From positions 817,281,001 through 817,345,000 of the forward strand of contig CM057459.1 of the NCBI GenBank assembly GCA_016271365.2: DNA of 64,000 nt, read 5' to 3'. The position numbers and the translations under genes are program-made. The stretch is from Neoceratodus forsteri (lineage: Eukaryota > Chordata > Ceratodontiformes > Ceratodontidae). The notes below the pieces were generated by a model, which ran no database searches, had not been told where the DNA came from, and saw nothing but the letters and a program-made list of their open reading frames with translations. This document shows, in pieces, positions 30,429 through 41,853 of the stretch (position 1 is its first letter; each line of letters begins with the position of its first letter).

Positions 30429-30945
30429 ACATCACCCATTCAGAATAGATCAAACATAACCCTGTTAGCATAGTGGCTCCCCAACTGATTAGTAAGCCTC
30501 CACCCGCCTACCCACTAAAGCCACCCTCCCCAATCCCCCGCACCCTGATCCTCACTCATGTTGTCTGCCAGTGTAGAATCACAGTCAGCACAGACCTCCT
30601 CTCACTTCTAGTGCCCCCCCCAACCCTGTTCACCCATCTGGAATAATTCACACTTAAATTTGGTGGATTAGAGTTCCCCCCAGCCACTTGATTACCTATC
30701 CGAAATAGTTCAAATAACTCTGGTAAACTAGTGGCCCCTCCACCATCTGACTACCCATCCAGTATAGCTCAAGCATAACCCTGGTAATATAGCTCAATCA
30801 TAACCCTGGGAGTCTTGTGCTCCACCTAAACCAGATCATCATACAGAATAGGTAAAGCATAACCCTGGTGGTTTAGTGGCTCCTCACCATCCCAATCACC
30901 CATATAAAATAGCTCAAGCATTCCTTTGATTGCCTCATGGCCATC
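30429..30945. repeat. Minisatellite, about 58-65 bp units
   Basis: Five to six diverged units, each with CCATCYRATYACCCATMCAG, then AATAGCTCAAGCATAACCCT, then GGTGGTTTAGTGGCTCC. Examples run at 30,429-30,481, 30,628-30,680, 30,681-30,739, 30,740-30,820 and 30,821-30,884. The GGTGGTNTAGTGG core is shared with arrays at 33.5-34.5, 47.6-48.2 and 56.3 kb. Confidence 0.65.
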
Positions 30946-31166
30946 CACCCCTGACCAATCAGCAACCCCCACTTGCCCACCTGCTTAAGGCCCCAGCTCT
31001 GCACTCCCCATCACCCTAGTCCCCACTTACTGTGTCTACTGGTGCAAAATGGTTGCCAGCACAGCCTTCTTTTCATCTCCTCATCTGTCTGCCATCACAG
31101 AGCGTGATCATGTGTTTGATCAGTGTATGTTGTCTAGATAAGTGCATTGTATTAAAAGGATTAATA

Positions 31167-31314
31167 TATGGGTGGCCATATACAACAAGCGTGTGTTTCC
31201 ACTGAGGGGTTGAGATAACAGCATATGGACCTCGAGAGTGACGCTCGAGAGATCTATGCTGTTATCTCAACCACGAGATGGAAACATAAGGCAAGCTGAG
31301 TAGGTCACCCATAT
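31167..31314. repeat. 148-bp symmetrical foldback
   Basis: Perfect 18-bp arms GGTTGAGATAACAGCATA (31,208-31,225) and inverse (31,255-31,272) enclose two CTCGAG sites (31,231-31,236 and 31,244-31,249) placed symmetrically around AGTGACG. Outside, TTTCCA (31,196-31,201) pairs with TGGAAA (31,279-31,284), and ATATGGGTGGCC (31,167) pairs with GGTCACCCATAT (31,303-31,314). It has the form of a MITE or snapback element. Confidence 0.75.
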
Positions 31315-31354
31315 TTTATTTTTCGTAGTATATGTTTCTGTAGACGAAACTAGC

Positions 31355-31600
31355 AAGGAGCGAGAGAGAGAAAGAGTGAGCACCAAGAAGCTGCTCTGCT
31401 GAGTAAAGGCTACCGGTACATTTTGTAATATATTGCATATATTAAAAAGAAGATAAAATCCAAGGGTAATTTTTTTGTATCTGTATCAAAGTCTAGCAGT
31501 ATCAATCTTATGTAGCAGTCCAGCAGTTCCGTGTATACAGAGAGACAGAGTGTGTGAGCCAAGGAGAAGCGGCCCTGCCTGCTAAGCGCTACAGTACCAT
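31355..31600. repeat. Direct duplication, about 60 bp
   Basis: The segment GAGAGAGAAAGAGTGAGC...AAGCTGC...CTGAGTAAAGGCTAC at 31,355-31,413 recurs, diverged, at 31,540-31,594 (GAGAGACAGAGTGTGTGAGC...AAGCGGC...CTGCTAAGCGCTAC). Confidence 0.5.
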
Positions 31601-32089
31601 AGGTGCTGGAACTGGCGGGGGGGGGGCGAAAGGGGTGGTAGCCACTCCACTTTTTATTTCTGTATGGCAAAAACTAGTATAGAAAAAGTGCCCTTTGTAC
31701 CCTCATAAGTGCCCTTTTGATTTTCAGCCCCCCAGCTTTTACCATCTTAAGTCACCCTTGACAGTACTCCGGGGAATCTCAGGCCGAGACAAGCTGAGGT
31801 GGACATTGCAAACTGCTAGTATAGTCAAGAAGGCAGGCTGCAGCTTGCACAAGTCTCACTGACTGAAAGTGAAAACAGATATCAGGCAAAAGTCAGCACA
31901 AGCAGAGACACAGGTGCACTTAATAACAGAACAATCACAAAAACGTTTAGAATGTGCACACCTCTTTGAGAGCCAACAATTTTCATGCAGAATAAGCTTT
32001 AACCATATACTATATCATTTTCAAAAAACTGTGTTAATGCTCTAGTCAGGGTTACAGCCACAAAAGTAGATAAATGTGGCATGAAGGTT
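31601..32089. other. Intergenic, no gene seen
   Basis: Contains a G11 run at about 31,617. No coding or repeat structure is recognisable. Confidence 0.4.
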
Positions 32090-32425
32090 TCCAAACCTAA
32101 CACCGCACCCCCATGCTGCACACACCAACCGGCACTGAGGCTGTGCCTTATCAGCCCTAGTGCTCACCTTATTCCATAAGTAAATAAGCTGAGATAGGTA
32201 CAGTATAGGACAATGGGGTGAGTGTTAGGGCTGATGACCCCAAGCCACCCCCCCCCCGAGGCCTGTTAGTGTGTGCAGCATGGGGGTGGGGTTTTAGGTT
32301 TGTAAACCCTAACATCACATTTCCTTACTTTTGTTGCTATAACCCTAACTAGAGCAGTAACACATTTTTTTCGCTATTTGTTTCCTTACTTTTTGAGATA
32401 GTAAAATTATATCCTTATTTGCTTG

Positions 32426-32700
32426 TGGGAGCGCAGTGCCCTCTGGTCCCTGCGCTCCCATCCCTCCATAGATGCATATACTGTATGTACAGTAGTAGCT
32501 ACAGACATTGCCAGCTATTTCCAGGTATTTCGTGAAATTTCTAAAGAGTTTTTCTCTGCTGCCCCTACTGTGGAAATGCAGAAAGCAGGAGATTTCTCTA
32601 GAAATATCACAGAAATTTTGGGAAATAGTTAGCAATGTCTGTGGTTACTATTGTATGTAGCTGTGGAAGCACTGGGCCCCTCTGGACCCTGCACTTCCAT
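32426..32700. repeat. 275-bp imperfect foldback
   Basis: The halves pair through GTAGCTACAGACATTGCCAG (near 32,494) with the inverse near 32,655, and through AAATTTCTAAAGAG with CTCTAGAAATAT. A perfect 11-bp hairpin, TGGGAGCGCAG with CTGCGCTCCCA, lies at 32,426-32,460 in the left half. Confidence 0.65.
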
Positions 32701-32720
32701 TTATAGGTCAACAATGACCA

Positions 32721-33196
32721 AATTGTCAGCATAGCCATCTTATAACCCCACTCATGTACCCAGTACAGAAAATGTTCAAATCCCTGCCAAAACGTAATTC
32801 TGCACAATGGCAAAGTCATTCCCCACAAAAGCTGTGAGAACACATTTTGGCCAGGATCTGAAAAATGACAGCAGTTGCACACATGAGGTAGGGTAATGAG
32901 AAGTCTATGTTGAAAATCTGGGGTCAAAATATTGAAAAATTTCCAAAGTTCCAAACATGTGTAGCAAAATTGTAATGAATGGTCCTAACTTTGGCATGTT
33001 TACATATCTTGTCTCTAAATTTTCAACAAAGCCTTCCTATGACCCCACCTCATGAACAATGTGACTGTTATTACACAAATCCCACCCAAAAGGTGAATTC
33101 ATCAAGCATCCATAAAATCACCTTTAGGGTGGGAATTGTGTACTGATAATCTTATTGTTTATGAGGTGGGATACCCAAATGGCTACGTTGAAAATT
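32721..33196. repeat. Two foldback units, same family as 14.4-15.5 kb
   Basis: Units start with AATTGTCAGC (32,721) and AATTTTCAAC (33,018), 297 bp apart. They contain the same ACATTTTGGCCAGG, AAAAATGACAGC and GTTGAAAATCTGG blocks as the array at 14,451-15,510. The second unit is a clean hairpin with CCCCACCTCATGAACAAT and its inverse. Confidence 0.8.
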
Positions 33197-33290
33197 TGGT
33201 GCCAAAAAAAAATTGCTAAGTTATGAATAAAAGTTGAAACCCCCACTGAAATATATTGAACTACATTTACCTCAATTTCTTATATTGCAG

Positions 33291-33464
33291 TCACTGGTTC
33301 CAGCAGCAAGATGAGTCTTCGATCAAAGAGTGGATCTCGAACCTGTGACCTTTTCAGGTGAGGGAGGGTGTATTGGGGTATACTGGGAGTACTGGGAGGT
33401 CAGTGCTGGGTGGGATGTGGGGGTGGAAGGGGCTGATCGGCAAGGAACCATTTCTGTTTTACAG
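33291..33464 (+). other. Exon-like module with intron (locus B)
   Basis: The acceptor TTCTTATATTGCAG ends at 33,290. A 67-nt segment (33,291-33,357) has an ATG and an open reading frame for MSLRSKSGSRTCDLF. The donor CAG|GTGAGG follows, then a 107-nt intron-like stretch, and the acceptor TTCTGTTTTACAG ends at 33,464. If spliced, the frame runs on to a stop after about 38 codons. This is a prediction from signals only. Confidence 0.35.
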
Positions 33465-33764
33465 GTTAAAAATAAACATTGAGGGACCATTTTCTTTAAT
33501 TCAGATGATAACTAACAAGTTTTGCCTACTATGAGAGGGTGGGGATGCCACTAGACATCATGGAATATAACAATAAAAAAGGGGGTATGATCTGCAGGTG
33601 GGTGTTGCCACTAGACACCAGGGAAAGCTGGAATGGGCAATATCTGCTCCAAGTTCTCTGGGGTGACATAGAAATTGTAGAGAGTCTTAAGTTGCCTGGG
33701 TTTGTGAACTCTTTTTGAAGATGGCAAAGACATCATTTCTCCCAGTCCCATGATGTAGTCTCTG

Positions 33765-35200
33765 GGTCTGATTCTCAAAGGCATGGCACAAGTCGCACCT
33801 TAGTTGACTTGCGTAAAAGGCCAATGAACCAGGGATCTTTTGCCTGATTCTTTATCGGGGAGGGTCTCTGCAGCTAAGTCCCACAACTTGCATCAACCCA
33901 AGTCGTGTGCCAAACAGAGGGTGCACCTGAACATGGTCCTGCAAGCCTGTGGAAATGCCCACTAAAAGGGCCCCGGCACCCCCCTGCCCCAATCCCCAAC
34001 ACATAATCAAAATAAAGCCCTGGTGGGTTACCCAAACTCCCAAGGCCCGATCCCCCACAATATAAATAAATAGCCCCCCAAGCCCTGATCTCCACCAATG
34101 TTATGTATTAGCCCCCACCTGATCCCGGAATAATTAATTTTCATTGGACAGTTACATTTTTGTCCATTGTCCCAGTGTAGTGCTGGTGGTCTAGTAGACC
34201 CCACCCCCAGCCGGCAATGCCCTACCACATCATTTCCACCCTGACCCGTACCCAGACAGCGAATGGCACAGTCCACTTCTCCCCATTGCAGCCAGCCACT
34301 GACTGAGCTCTACATGGGTGCACACTGTGAATAGTATGCGCTAAGTGAATGGCAGCTGCTGTCATTCGCTGAACATGTGCTATTTACAGTATGCACTCAT
34401 ACAGAGCTCAGCCGATGACTGGCCATGGTGGCGATAGGTGGGCTGTGCAGTCACTAGCTGTATACAGGTCAGTAAAGCGGGGTGGTAGGGCACTGCCGCT
34501 GTGGGGAGGTGGGTTCCACTATACCACCAGGGCTACATTGGAACAATGGACAGAAGTGTAACTGTACAATGAAAAATTAATTATTTTGGGGATCAGGGAT
34601 TGGGGATGCTACTTATTAATATTTCAGGGATCAGGGCTGGTGGGGGCTACTGCATAACATTTGCAGGATCAGGACTTGGGGGTCATTTATTTACATTGTG
34701 GGAGATCAGGGCTAGGGATTAAATAGCCCACAAGGGATATATATAGATATATATATATATATACAGTATATATATGCTATAGATTTCGGGGGTTCAGGAC
34801 TTGGAGGGTGGCTACATGTTCTAGGGGGCTCAAATGGGGGCACATTGCGGCAATCCCCAGTGGGCAGCAAAGTACACTTACACCAACTCATCACTAGTGC
34901 AACTGTACTTTGATGTATAACCTCCAGGGGTTGTTTGAGAATGCCAATATAGGGGATGCAGCAGCCGCCCTTTGGGAATAGGGTGCTGCTGCTACCGTAA
35001 ACCCCTTGCCCCATGTTGCTGCTGGGTTTGTGGTGCAATGATGGCGCAAGTACACTTTTGCACTAGCAGCATGCATGTTGTCACAGGCTGCTTTTCAGAA
35101 TCTCATATGGCACAACTATTGGTGCAAAGTGCTACTTGTATCAGTCTTGTTGGACGCAAGTCACCTTGCACCATGCAGATTGCTTTGAGAATCATGCCCC
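33765..35200. mobile_element. Non-autonomous TIR element, Harbinger-like
   Basis: Ends GGTCTGATTCTCAAAG and, inverted, GGGGCATGATTCTCAAAG match apart from a 2-base gap and one base, and CTG flanks both sides (33,762-33,764 and 35,201-35,203). A 3-bp duplication fits PIF/Harbinger. The interior has no transposase. It holds minisatellite units (34,183-34,210 and 34,508-34,532, inverted to each other), a CGCTGAAC/AGTGAATG inverted pair at 34,295-34,400, and a (TA)n run at 34,737-34,775. Confidence 0.55.
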
Positions 35201-35203
35201 CTG

Positions 35204-36472
35204 TGTTTAGTTCCTTAGTCCAGTGGGAGGATACTTTCTGTGGCTTTGCCTTTCAGTTTTGTCAGTAAGAGCACTGTACCATAAGTAAACAGTGCAAAGA
35301 CATTGCAGCATAGTCATTTTCCATTCGTCACTTACATTTCAATTGGGTTTTTTTTCCAGTTGGATGAACCAACCCTAAAGATATTGTAAATGTCTCCTTT
35401 ATTACTGTAGATGCACTTATTGAGAACTGAAGGGAGCTGTAGTGATTAGTTAAAACTGCCAAGCTATGCAGCTAAGAGCATACTGTACATAAGAAAGATA
35501 TATTTGAGCAAGCTAATGGGAATGAATTCTGAGCAAGTTACATAATGGTGCATGGATGTATACAGACAGGTTTCATGCTGTTTTAGGAGCATTCACTCAT
35601 GTTTTTATTAGCCATGCACCCCCTTTCTCTAACATTGCGTAGTGTTTTGTTTTGTGTCTGTGCGCTTCCTTTACTACAGTATATACTGAACTTGAATCGA
35701 ATGGACATGGTGGTACTGAGCCTATCTGAGCATCTTTGTTAACCCTACAATTTGTTTATTCTTCCTTTGATCCCCCGAAGCACAGAAATTACTAACAGAT
35801 CTTGTTCTGACACTGATCATTCATCCAGTTATTATGTTGATCAATCCAGAGAGAAAGCTGCAGCAGAAGAGCCCCTACATGCATGCTAACTCCCTCATTA
35901 TGAGCACAGGGGCATGGCCTGCATCATTAAGGGCACGGGGACATGACCTGGTATTGTGCGTATCTTGATATTCTCTGGAGCATGGGGGCAGACCTAACTC
36001 ATCCAGACTAAACATTTTAAGGCTATTGTAACATTCAGCTTGTTCCGAAGGTGGACCTGTTCCCCCATTTAAGCTGCTGTTTACCAAATATAAACCTAAA
36101 ATGAGTATACCCTAAACTGTTGAATACTGTTCTGGTGTGACAGAACTAAAGTTGCTGTTTAAACCATGAACTTACTATAAGGAAAACATTTTGGAATGCT
36201 TTCACCATTACCCTTAAAGTGATTTATCAGGTTCAGTTGTCCCCCTATCGTAATTCAACTTCTCTTAAAAATAAAGAAAAATCTCCTTTTTTCCCATTCA
36301 TTTTGATTGCAGACCCAGAAGTGCTGCACTGAGATTTACAGAGCATTTAGTCCCTGACCTTTTACCTGCCTCATTGAACCCACATCATCACAGGGAATGT
36401 TTGTCCCCATACCATGGTGTTTAGAAATAGCTGACACTGTGTTTGTAAATGCAGACACTGACCACACACTGA
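35204..36472. other. Intergenic, no gene seen
   Basis: No protein similarity on either strand. AT-rich unique-looking DNA. Confidence 0.4.
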
Positions 36473-37132
36473 TTTTTTTTTTTTATTGAATACTAGGATT
36501 TGACCTTTGAGCTAAAAGCTGCTTTATAAAGGTTCTGCATCAGGGTACTGACGGTAAAATATATAAGTAACAAAGGACAAAAGTATTTTATATAGAGCAC
36601 AAAGTAGGACAGAGTACATAACTATTACAAAACATGTCAGTTCCAGTTGGGTACAGAGAAACATGGGTTAGTTGCATTTAATAGATATTTACATAATAAC
36701 AGAGATCAGAAAGTTCACATACATGGCTAGAACAGATGGTTACAGGCATACATAATCAGGGTTGCAGAAATTAAGGAGATATAGAGACAGGGAGTTAAAT
36801 AATTATTGTACACAGAGGTATCTTGTAGTTTGAAGGTAGAAGAAGTAGGTATGTGGAGTTGGTAGGGTCTAGGGGGAGACAGGTAAGTGTGACAGAGAGC
36901 AGCTAAGCTATATCTTGACAGTGTGTGAGAGTTGTGAGGATGGAGAGAAGCAGCTGGAGGGTAACTTTGTCATGGATTTAGGAGGGGGATTAAATTAGTA
37001 ATCACAGTCACATATTGCATTTTTGCTCACCAGGAGGGTCTTGATTTCTGTCTTAAATTGGCCAAGCTAGGTACAAGACAGGAGGTCGGAGGAGAGTGAG
37101 TTTATCAGTTTAGGGACTTGATACCCAAAGGA

Positions 37133-38808
37133 TCACTGACCTTGTGAGGTCTGGCGGAATGGGATATTGAGTGCCCAATTACCCTCACATCTGGTAGCCC
37201 TACTGCAGGTGTTCAGATGCAGGAGGCTTAGCAACCCAGGGGTAGAGAGACCCGTAAGAGACTTTTTGGCAATTAGGCATGTTAAGTACTGTATCCAGCA
37301 TTCTAAGTTGAGCAGCCCTGTATGTGAATAAAGTTTGCAGGTATGTGTTTGCTGATGGGATCCTGTGAGATGCCTGGAAGCTGTGTTGAGCACCACTTTT
37401 ATTCTCTGTAGGGCAGAGTCAGTCGCAGTTTCATATGCTACAGGACTGTATTCTATGATGGATGTGATGGAGCTGGTCACAGCAAGTCTGAGGGCTTCAT
37501 CTATCAGACAGTGCTTGTGCTTACAGAGGATCCCAGTTCTGGTGTTTACATTTTTGGCAACCAGATTGATGTGGTGAGAAAAGGATAGTGAGCTGTTAAG
37601 GATGACCCCTAAGTATTTGAACATCAGGACCAGTTCCAGAACTCCACTGTGGTTGTTACGAATTTGGAGTTGGTAGGTTCTGCTTTTATTCTGAAGGGAA
37701 GCAAAGAGCATTGTCTTTGTCTTCTTATAGTTGAGAAGCAGCTTTTGTATCAGAAACCAAGATTCAATAGCTGCAAAGCTGGGTTGCAGATCTTCCTGAA
37801 GTACAGTGGGGGGAAGGTTGGCTCGAGAACAGCACCACATCATTTGCATATTGAAGACTTTGGCCTTGGCAGGCCAACGGGAGCTTGTTCAGGAATATGC
37901 TGAATAGAAGGGGAACTAAGATAAAGCCCTGGGGTATGCCCGTAGTGACAGAGCATTGGTCAGAGATAGTGTTTAGAATTTTAACCTGCTGAGTTCGTTC
38001 ACTGAGGTAACTATGAAACCACTGAATGGATACAGGTGATAACCCAGTGGTGGCCAGTTGGTTTACCAGAATCCTGTGATTGACAGTGTCAAAGGCCTGT
38101 GTTAGATCTATAACTGTGGCTCTGACCATATGACCCCGGTCCAATGCGGCATGGATAAAACTAGTAAATTCAATGAGTACAGAGGTAATACTGTGCTGCT
38201 TCCTAAAACCATGCTGTTCTGGGCATAGGAGCTGATATTTATCTAGGTATTAGACAAGCTGGTCACTGACCACCCTTTTAAGTGCCTTAGAAAGGGGAGG
38301 GAGTAAGGAGATGGGATGATAGTTTGAGGTGTTGGTTCGGTCCCCACTTTTAAAAATTTAGGTGACTAGGGCTTTTTTCCACAGATTTGGGACTTTGTTG
38401 GTTGTTAACGACAGATTGAATATGTGGGATGGGGCGAATTACTTCATTGAGGGAGACGGCGAGCAGTTTAAGATCCAGGGAGTCATTGCAGAAACTTGAA
38501 GTCCCTATGGCCCTTGTGACATACTTTTTGACATCAGAGATTGAGATTTTTTTAAAGTAGAAGGGTGAGGGCATGGGGGCCTGGAGCTTGCTCACCAGTT
38601 TCATGCTTAATGTTTCTGTGGTGGATTGGAAAGTTAGGAGGTAGCACACCACTGAGGTCAGTGAAAGCCCTACTGAAGGTATCTGAGATAATTTTGGTGT
38701 CATGGGTCAGTGTTCTGTTAACGTTGACCACAGAAGGGGGCGTTTTGCTAGGTTTTTCTGTTAAGGTATTTAAATTCTCCCAGAAGCTGCGACTATCCCC
38801 CTTGAGTT
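37133..38808 (-). pseudogene. LINE X reverse transcriptase and C-terminus
   Basis: Frames on the minus strand cover SRSFWENLNTL, RATVIDLTQAFDTVNHRIL, IQWFHSYLSERTQQVKI, TTGIPQGFILVPLLFSIFLN and a YANDVV box (family YADD), then after a frameshift LLNYKKTKTMLFAS, LGVILNSSLSFSHHIN and the C-terminal QRIKVVLNTASRHLTG and LLNLECWIQYLTCLIAKK. The changed YADD box and at least two frame changes make it inactive. Confidence 0.75.
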
Positions 38809-39372
38809 ATTTATTTTTTTTATTCATTGAGGTCTTGGATTACACCAGTGAGCAGATGCTCATTTATAGGTTCCACGTCAGTTACATAGACAATACAATA
38901 CAGATGACAGGGTTACATACGGTACAGGTAAGTTACAGGGTACAACAGCATTAAACAGCTTAGGCAATGTAGCAGCTAGCCAGAGTCAGAGGTTAACACC
39001 CTACTTGGAAACTCTCAGAGGTAAGAAAAAGGAGGGGCTGCAAACATGGGTGGAAGGAGTAAGTAGTTGGGAGCATCTGAGGGGGTAGGGAAGTGGGAGC
39101 GATGTCATGATTGGGGGGTAGGTGTAAACCTAAAGTGCTGGAAGTGGGGTCCCTCAACCCAATGAGTTGTCAGGAGGTAAGCGCAGGTAGTTGGTTGATG
39201 TTCCAGGAGGGTGCTAATGGTAACAGTCACATTTACTAGATTTTACTAGGTGCTGCCAGAGTCTGCATTTGAACAATCCAATAGACGTGGCATTGATAAT
39301 GTCAGGAGGTAAGGCATTGGTCCATAGTGGAGCATGATAGCAAAAGACACATTGTGCAAGGGCTGTACAGCA

Positions 39373-41480
39373 TCAGGGAACTTTGTAGGTCTGAGTGGAG
39401 GAGTTCCTTGTGGGTTGGGTGCTTGAGTGTGGAGTTAGGAGGTTCTGGTCCCCTGTGGGTAGTTGGTTGAGGGACCATTTCTTGGCAATGAGGCAGGTTT
39501 GATAGTTTATCCTGTCCTTCAGTTGTAGCCAGCCTGCTTGGGTGTAGAGCTCACAGGTGTGCGTTAGTCTTTCCACAGCTGTGAGCAGTTGTCCCTCCTT
39601 GTTTAGTGCAGTGGTAATGCAATTTAGGACTGTGTCTGTCACCAACCCATAGATTGCCAGACTATAGTCGACGAGGGAGACTATCGAGCTGTTGATGACC
39701 TGGTTCAATGCCTGATGTGTTAGGCAGTGTCTATGCCTGTAGAGCATTCCTATTCTGTATTAATCACCCTTGCTGTGTTGTCGATATGTTGGGCATACGA
39801 AAGTGTAGAGTCGAGTTTGATACCCAGGTACCTGAACTGCTGGGCATGTTCCAGTGGGTCCCCATTGGCATTCCTGATTGCAAGGGGGGAGGCCATATGC
39901 TTGCTCTGTGTGCTGGTGAACATCATAGTCTTAGTTTATTTGCAGTTCATGACTAGTCTGTGATCCAAAAACCATTTTTCAGTGGCTGAGAACCCCTTTT
40001 GGAGATCCACTGTCAGTTGTTCGGGAATAGGGTTGCCGTTGAATATGATCGTGTCTTCTGTATATAGGAGCATTCAGCCCTGGCATGTGGATGGCAGTTT
40101 GTTTAGGAATAAACTAAACAGTAGGGGTCCCAGAATTGATCCTTGTGGGACCCCTGAGTGGATTGGTCTGTTATCAGAGGTGATCCCCCCCTATTTTGAC
40201 CTTTTCTGAGTGATTTTGAAGGTGCTGTAGCTGCTGAACTAGCATACTGATTCCGAGGAGAGTCCTGTAGCTGACAGTTGGTCCAGTTGGAGCTTGTGAT
40301 GCACCATATCAAATGCATTTGATAGGTCAATGAAAGTTGCCCCAACCAGGAGACACTGATCAGTTTAATGTGTCTGGTGAATTCGAGCAATGCCGTGGTA
40401 GTTCTGTGACCTGATCGGAAGCCGTGTTGCTCAGGACACAGAAATTGGTATTGATTCAGGTGTTCAACTAACTGGTCCACCACTATCCACTCAAGGGCTT
40501 TGGAGATGGGGGAGGATGGAGATAGGTCTGTAGTTGTTATGTAGGGTCCTGTCACCACCTTTGTGCACTGGAGTTAATGTGGCTGATTTTCATCTCTGGG
40601 GGAACTGTGAGAAGCAGAGGAAGAGGTTGATTAGTTTGGAGAGGTGGCCTAGGACTTCAGCCAGGGACAGCTTGATGAATTTTAGGTCCAGAGTGTCCCC
40701 GCTATGTGTAGATTTCCCCACCACCTTCTCCAGGTACTTTTTAGCTTTGGCTTGAGAGACTTCTTTAAAGTAGAAGAGCGGTAGTTAAGTGATGGTTGTT
40801 TGACCATATCGGATCATCTACGATTTGCCGACAGTCAGTCTCCCAAACTCCATAAGCCTGATTTTTGGAGACTGACTGTTGGAAGACTGACAAGGTCTTA
40901 CTACAATGATGGGGGCAAGCATCCCACACCCCCCATAACTAAAATAACCAACTCTGAGGGGGAGTAGACCTCAGAGTAGGTTTAAAAAATTACTGGGGGG
41001 AAAAAGAACTCCATGCCAAAATTTCCTTGCTCAGAACAGAGCATGGGTCTGTAGCATGAAGCTGTCTGAGTTAATATTGGCTCAGCCCTCCATGCCATGG
41101 GAGCAGCTTGCCCAATCTCCTAATTTTCCCCTCCCTTGTGGTGTCTGACTAAGGGTAGGGTAGCAGTTTGTCACATCTGCCACCTTTTGCCTCTCTGCAC
41201 CAGCTTCCGTCTGTCTGGCAGGTGTATGTTGGGCAGCCTAACTCAAGATCCTGAATATCAGGATTCCAAGTGTTGATAATCAGTAGTGATGCCATATTGG
41301 GTTCAGTCGGCAGTGGGGGACTGAAGTAGTCTGCTGGTAGTGCACTACTTAGGTCTGTGAATGCGATGTTAAGTGCGTTGGCAATGTGCATGTGGTCCAA
41401 GGATGGTACACCATCAATCAAGAGCACAGCTGGTGCAGATTTTGGGTCCTTGCCAGTTAAGACATTGAGGTTATCCCAGA
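39373..41480 (-). pseudogene. LINE Y reverse transcriptase fragments
   Basis: Fragments in several frames: DSKSFWDNLNVLTGKD and ALNIAFTDLSSALPADYF (41,480-41,320), ALEWIVVDQLVEHLNQYQF and CPEQHGFRSGHRTTTALLEF (40,520-40,380), and the C-terminal LTHQALNQVINSSIVSLVDY and LKDRINYQTCLIAKKW (39,747-39,450). The palm motif region near 40,150-40,000 is frameshifted. The gene is dead. Confidence 0.7.
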
Positions 41481-41853
41481 ATGACTTGCTGTCATTCCAG
41501 GTGCTGGATAGGGCTTCTTTGTAGTATTTGCTTTTGGTGAGTTGGATGGCTTTAGTGCACTCATTCCAAGCTTTTTTATACTTCTGTATGTTAGCAGTGG
41601 TACTGTGTGCTCTCTTTATCTGCCATAAGTGATCTGTAGTTTGTAGTTGCTCTAGGAGGTCAGGAGTGATTCAGGGGTTACTGTGCCCTCTTATATTTCT
41701 GGTTTTTATAAGGGCATGCTTGTCACTGATGGCCCTGATAACTTTTATGAAGTGGTCCAGGGTTGTATTCACATTATTGACATTATAGAGTGCTGTCCAA
41801 TCTGCACTCTTAAGGTCCATTTTTAGCAGCTCCTGGTGCCTTTTTATTAAGAT

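Larger units (their letters stand above)
32090..33500. mobile_element. Composite foldback element B
   Basis: Same module order as composite A (14,100-15,770). A leading foldback at 32,140-32,260 lies around CAGTATAGGACAATGG, then comes a link ending GTAAACCCTAACA (about 32,300-32,312). Next is an extra 275-bp foldback (32,426-32,700) absent from A, then the tandem foldback units (32,721-33,196), the AAAGTTGAAA junction (33,229) and the exon-like module (33,291-33,464). Two loci with this layout argue for a real repeat family. Confidence 0.5.

Noticed and set aside
31167..31400. Hammerhead-like ribozyme (GACGAAAC near 31,343)
   Set aside because: There is no CTGATGA-type core at the right distance and the hairpin arms do not make the three-stem form.
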